A program made the translations under genes and the position numbers. Below, one piece after another: positions 63,466-64,000 of a DNA stretch of 64,000 nucleotides (the stretch's first letter is position 1; each line of letters begins with the position of its first letter). The stretch comes from Odobenus rosmarus divergens (taxonomy: Eukaryota; Chordata; Mammalia; Carnivora; Odobenidae). The notes beneath the pieces were generated by a model that worked only from the letters and a program-made list of their open reading frames with translations, was not told the DNA's origin and searched no databases. The DNA lies in NCBI RefSeq assembly GCF_000321225.1, contig NW_004450324.1:1743945-1807944 (forward strand). Direction: 5' to 3'.

Positions 63466-64000
63466 TATGTGTATACACACCACATCTTTATCCATTCATC
63501 TGTCGATGGACATCTTGGCTCTTTCCACAGTTTGGCTCTTGTGGACATTGCTGCTATAAACATTGGGTGCACGTACCCCTTTGGATCCCTACATTTGTAT
63601 CTTTGGGGTAAATACCCAGTAGTGCAATTGCTGGATCGTATGACAGCTCTATTTTCAACTTTTTGAGGAACCTCCATACTGTTTTCTAGAGTGGCTGCAC
63701 CAGCTTGCATTCCCACCAACAGTATAGGAGGGTTCCCCTTTCTCCGCATCCCCGCCAACATCTCTTGTTTCCTCACTTGTTAATTTTAGCCATTCTGACT
63801 GGTGTGAGGTGGTATCTCATTGAGGTTTTGATTTGGATTTCCCTGATGCCGAGCAGCGTGGAGCACTTTTTCATGTGTCTGTTGGCCATTTGGGTGTCTT
63901 CTTTGCAGAAATGTCTGTTCATGTCTTCTGCCCATTTCTTGATTGGATCATTTGTTCTTTGGGTATTGAGTTTAAGAAGTTCTTTATAGATTTTGGATAC
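62866..64000 (-). mobile_element. Younger carnivore L1, 3' end (minus), continues past the window
   Basis: The 3' UTR begins with an A/T-rich TTTTATTATGTTATGTCACC block, GATGTAGTGTTCCATGATTCATTG, ACCCATCCCCCCACCTCCCTCCCC, and GTGATTCATCAGTCTTACACAATTCACAGCGCTCACC. ORF2 C-terminus residues appear at 63776-63282 (LWKEPRCPSTDEWIKMW and CHQKK-like context), interrupted by a TG/CA microsatellite at 63430-63475. It is better preserved than the other L1 pieces. It probably inserted into the L1 at 62035-62865. Confidence 0.85.
63430..63475. repeat. (TG)n microsatellite within L1 ORF2
   Basis: TG repeat with two TGTA interruptions, expanded where the L1 normally has a short TGTGTATATATA stretch. Confidence 0.9.

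Noticed and set aside
63282..63776. 164-codon frame on the - strand
   Set aside because: It is the ORF2 C-terminus of an L1 read through a CA microsatellite, not an independent gene.

Overview
This window is mammalian nuclear DNA from a carnivore, most likely a non-canid caniform (bear, seal/walrus or mustelid type). The diagnostic signal is fourteen CAN-SINE insertions with the carnivore tRNA-Lys-type body (GGCGCCTGGGTGGCTCAG at the 5' end, A/T-rich AAATAAATAAAATC tail), plus L1 3' ends of the carnivore type. The SINE bodies resemble the arctoid form rather than the dog SINEC_Cf or the cat form. No bacterial, viral or CRISPR-like system is present.

All recognised coding sequence belongs to one gene on the + strand: STK39, encoding the kinase SPAK. 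Three short internal exons (9694-9746, 13848-13916, 54228-54292) encode most of the C-terminal CCT/PF2 docking domain, roughly residues 460-521 of the human protein of about 545 residues. All three have AG/GT splice sites and joining phases. The two complete introns are 4,101 bp and 40,311 bp. The upstream intron continues past the left edge, the downstream one past the right edge, and the final coding exon (about 24 residues) is not in the window. Every other feature is therefore intronic.

Layout: 1-9693 is intron with L2, MIR and L1M remnants, an internally deleted hAT element (7269-7537), and four CAN-SINEs including two stacked at one target site with an assembly gap inside the second. 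9747-13847 is a quiet 4.1 kb intron. 13917-54227 is a very large intron with a long old L2 LINE (16640-18487) that was split by an L1M insertion, more L2/MIR remnants, eight CAN-SINEs lying outside other recognised repeats, and a 5'-truncated carnivore L1 (46905-49657) that itself carries a further CAN-SINE. 54293-64000 is intron that becomes transposon-dense toward its end: a CAN-SINE, an L2, two MER5-type elements, a decayed Tigger1 transposase copy (minus strand), a decayed hAT-Charlie transposase copy (plus strand), and two successive L1 3' ends (minus strand) running off the window.

The points most worth a second look are: two candidate intronic terminal exons in the 40 kb intron, both in frame with the preceding STK39 exon, one of them with a poly(A) signal; a perfect 17-bp hairpin inside the Tigger copy that looks like a template-switch mutation; an exact 60-bp duplication on both sides of a 50-N gap that is almost certainly an assembly error; two L2 fragments that are unexpectedly similar to each other; and a 265-codon antisense open frame across the last STK39 exon. 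I found no convincing previously undescribed system.
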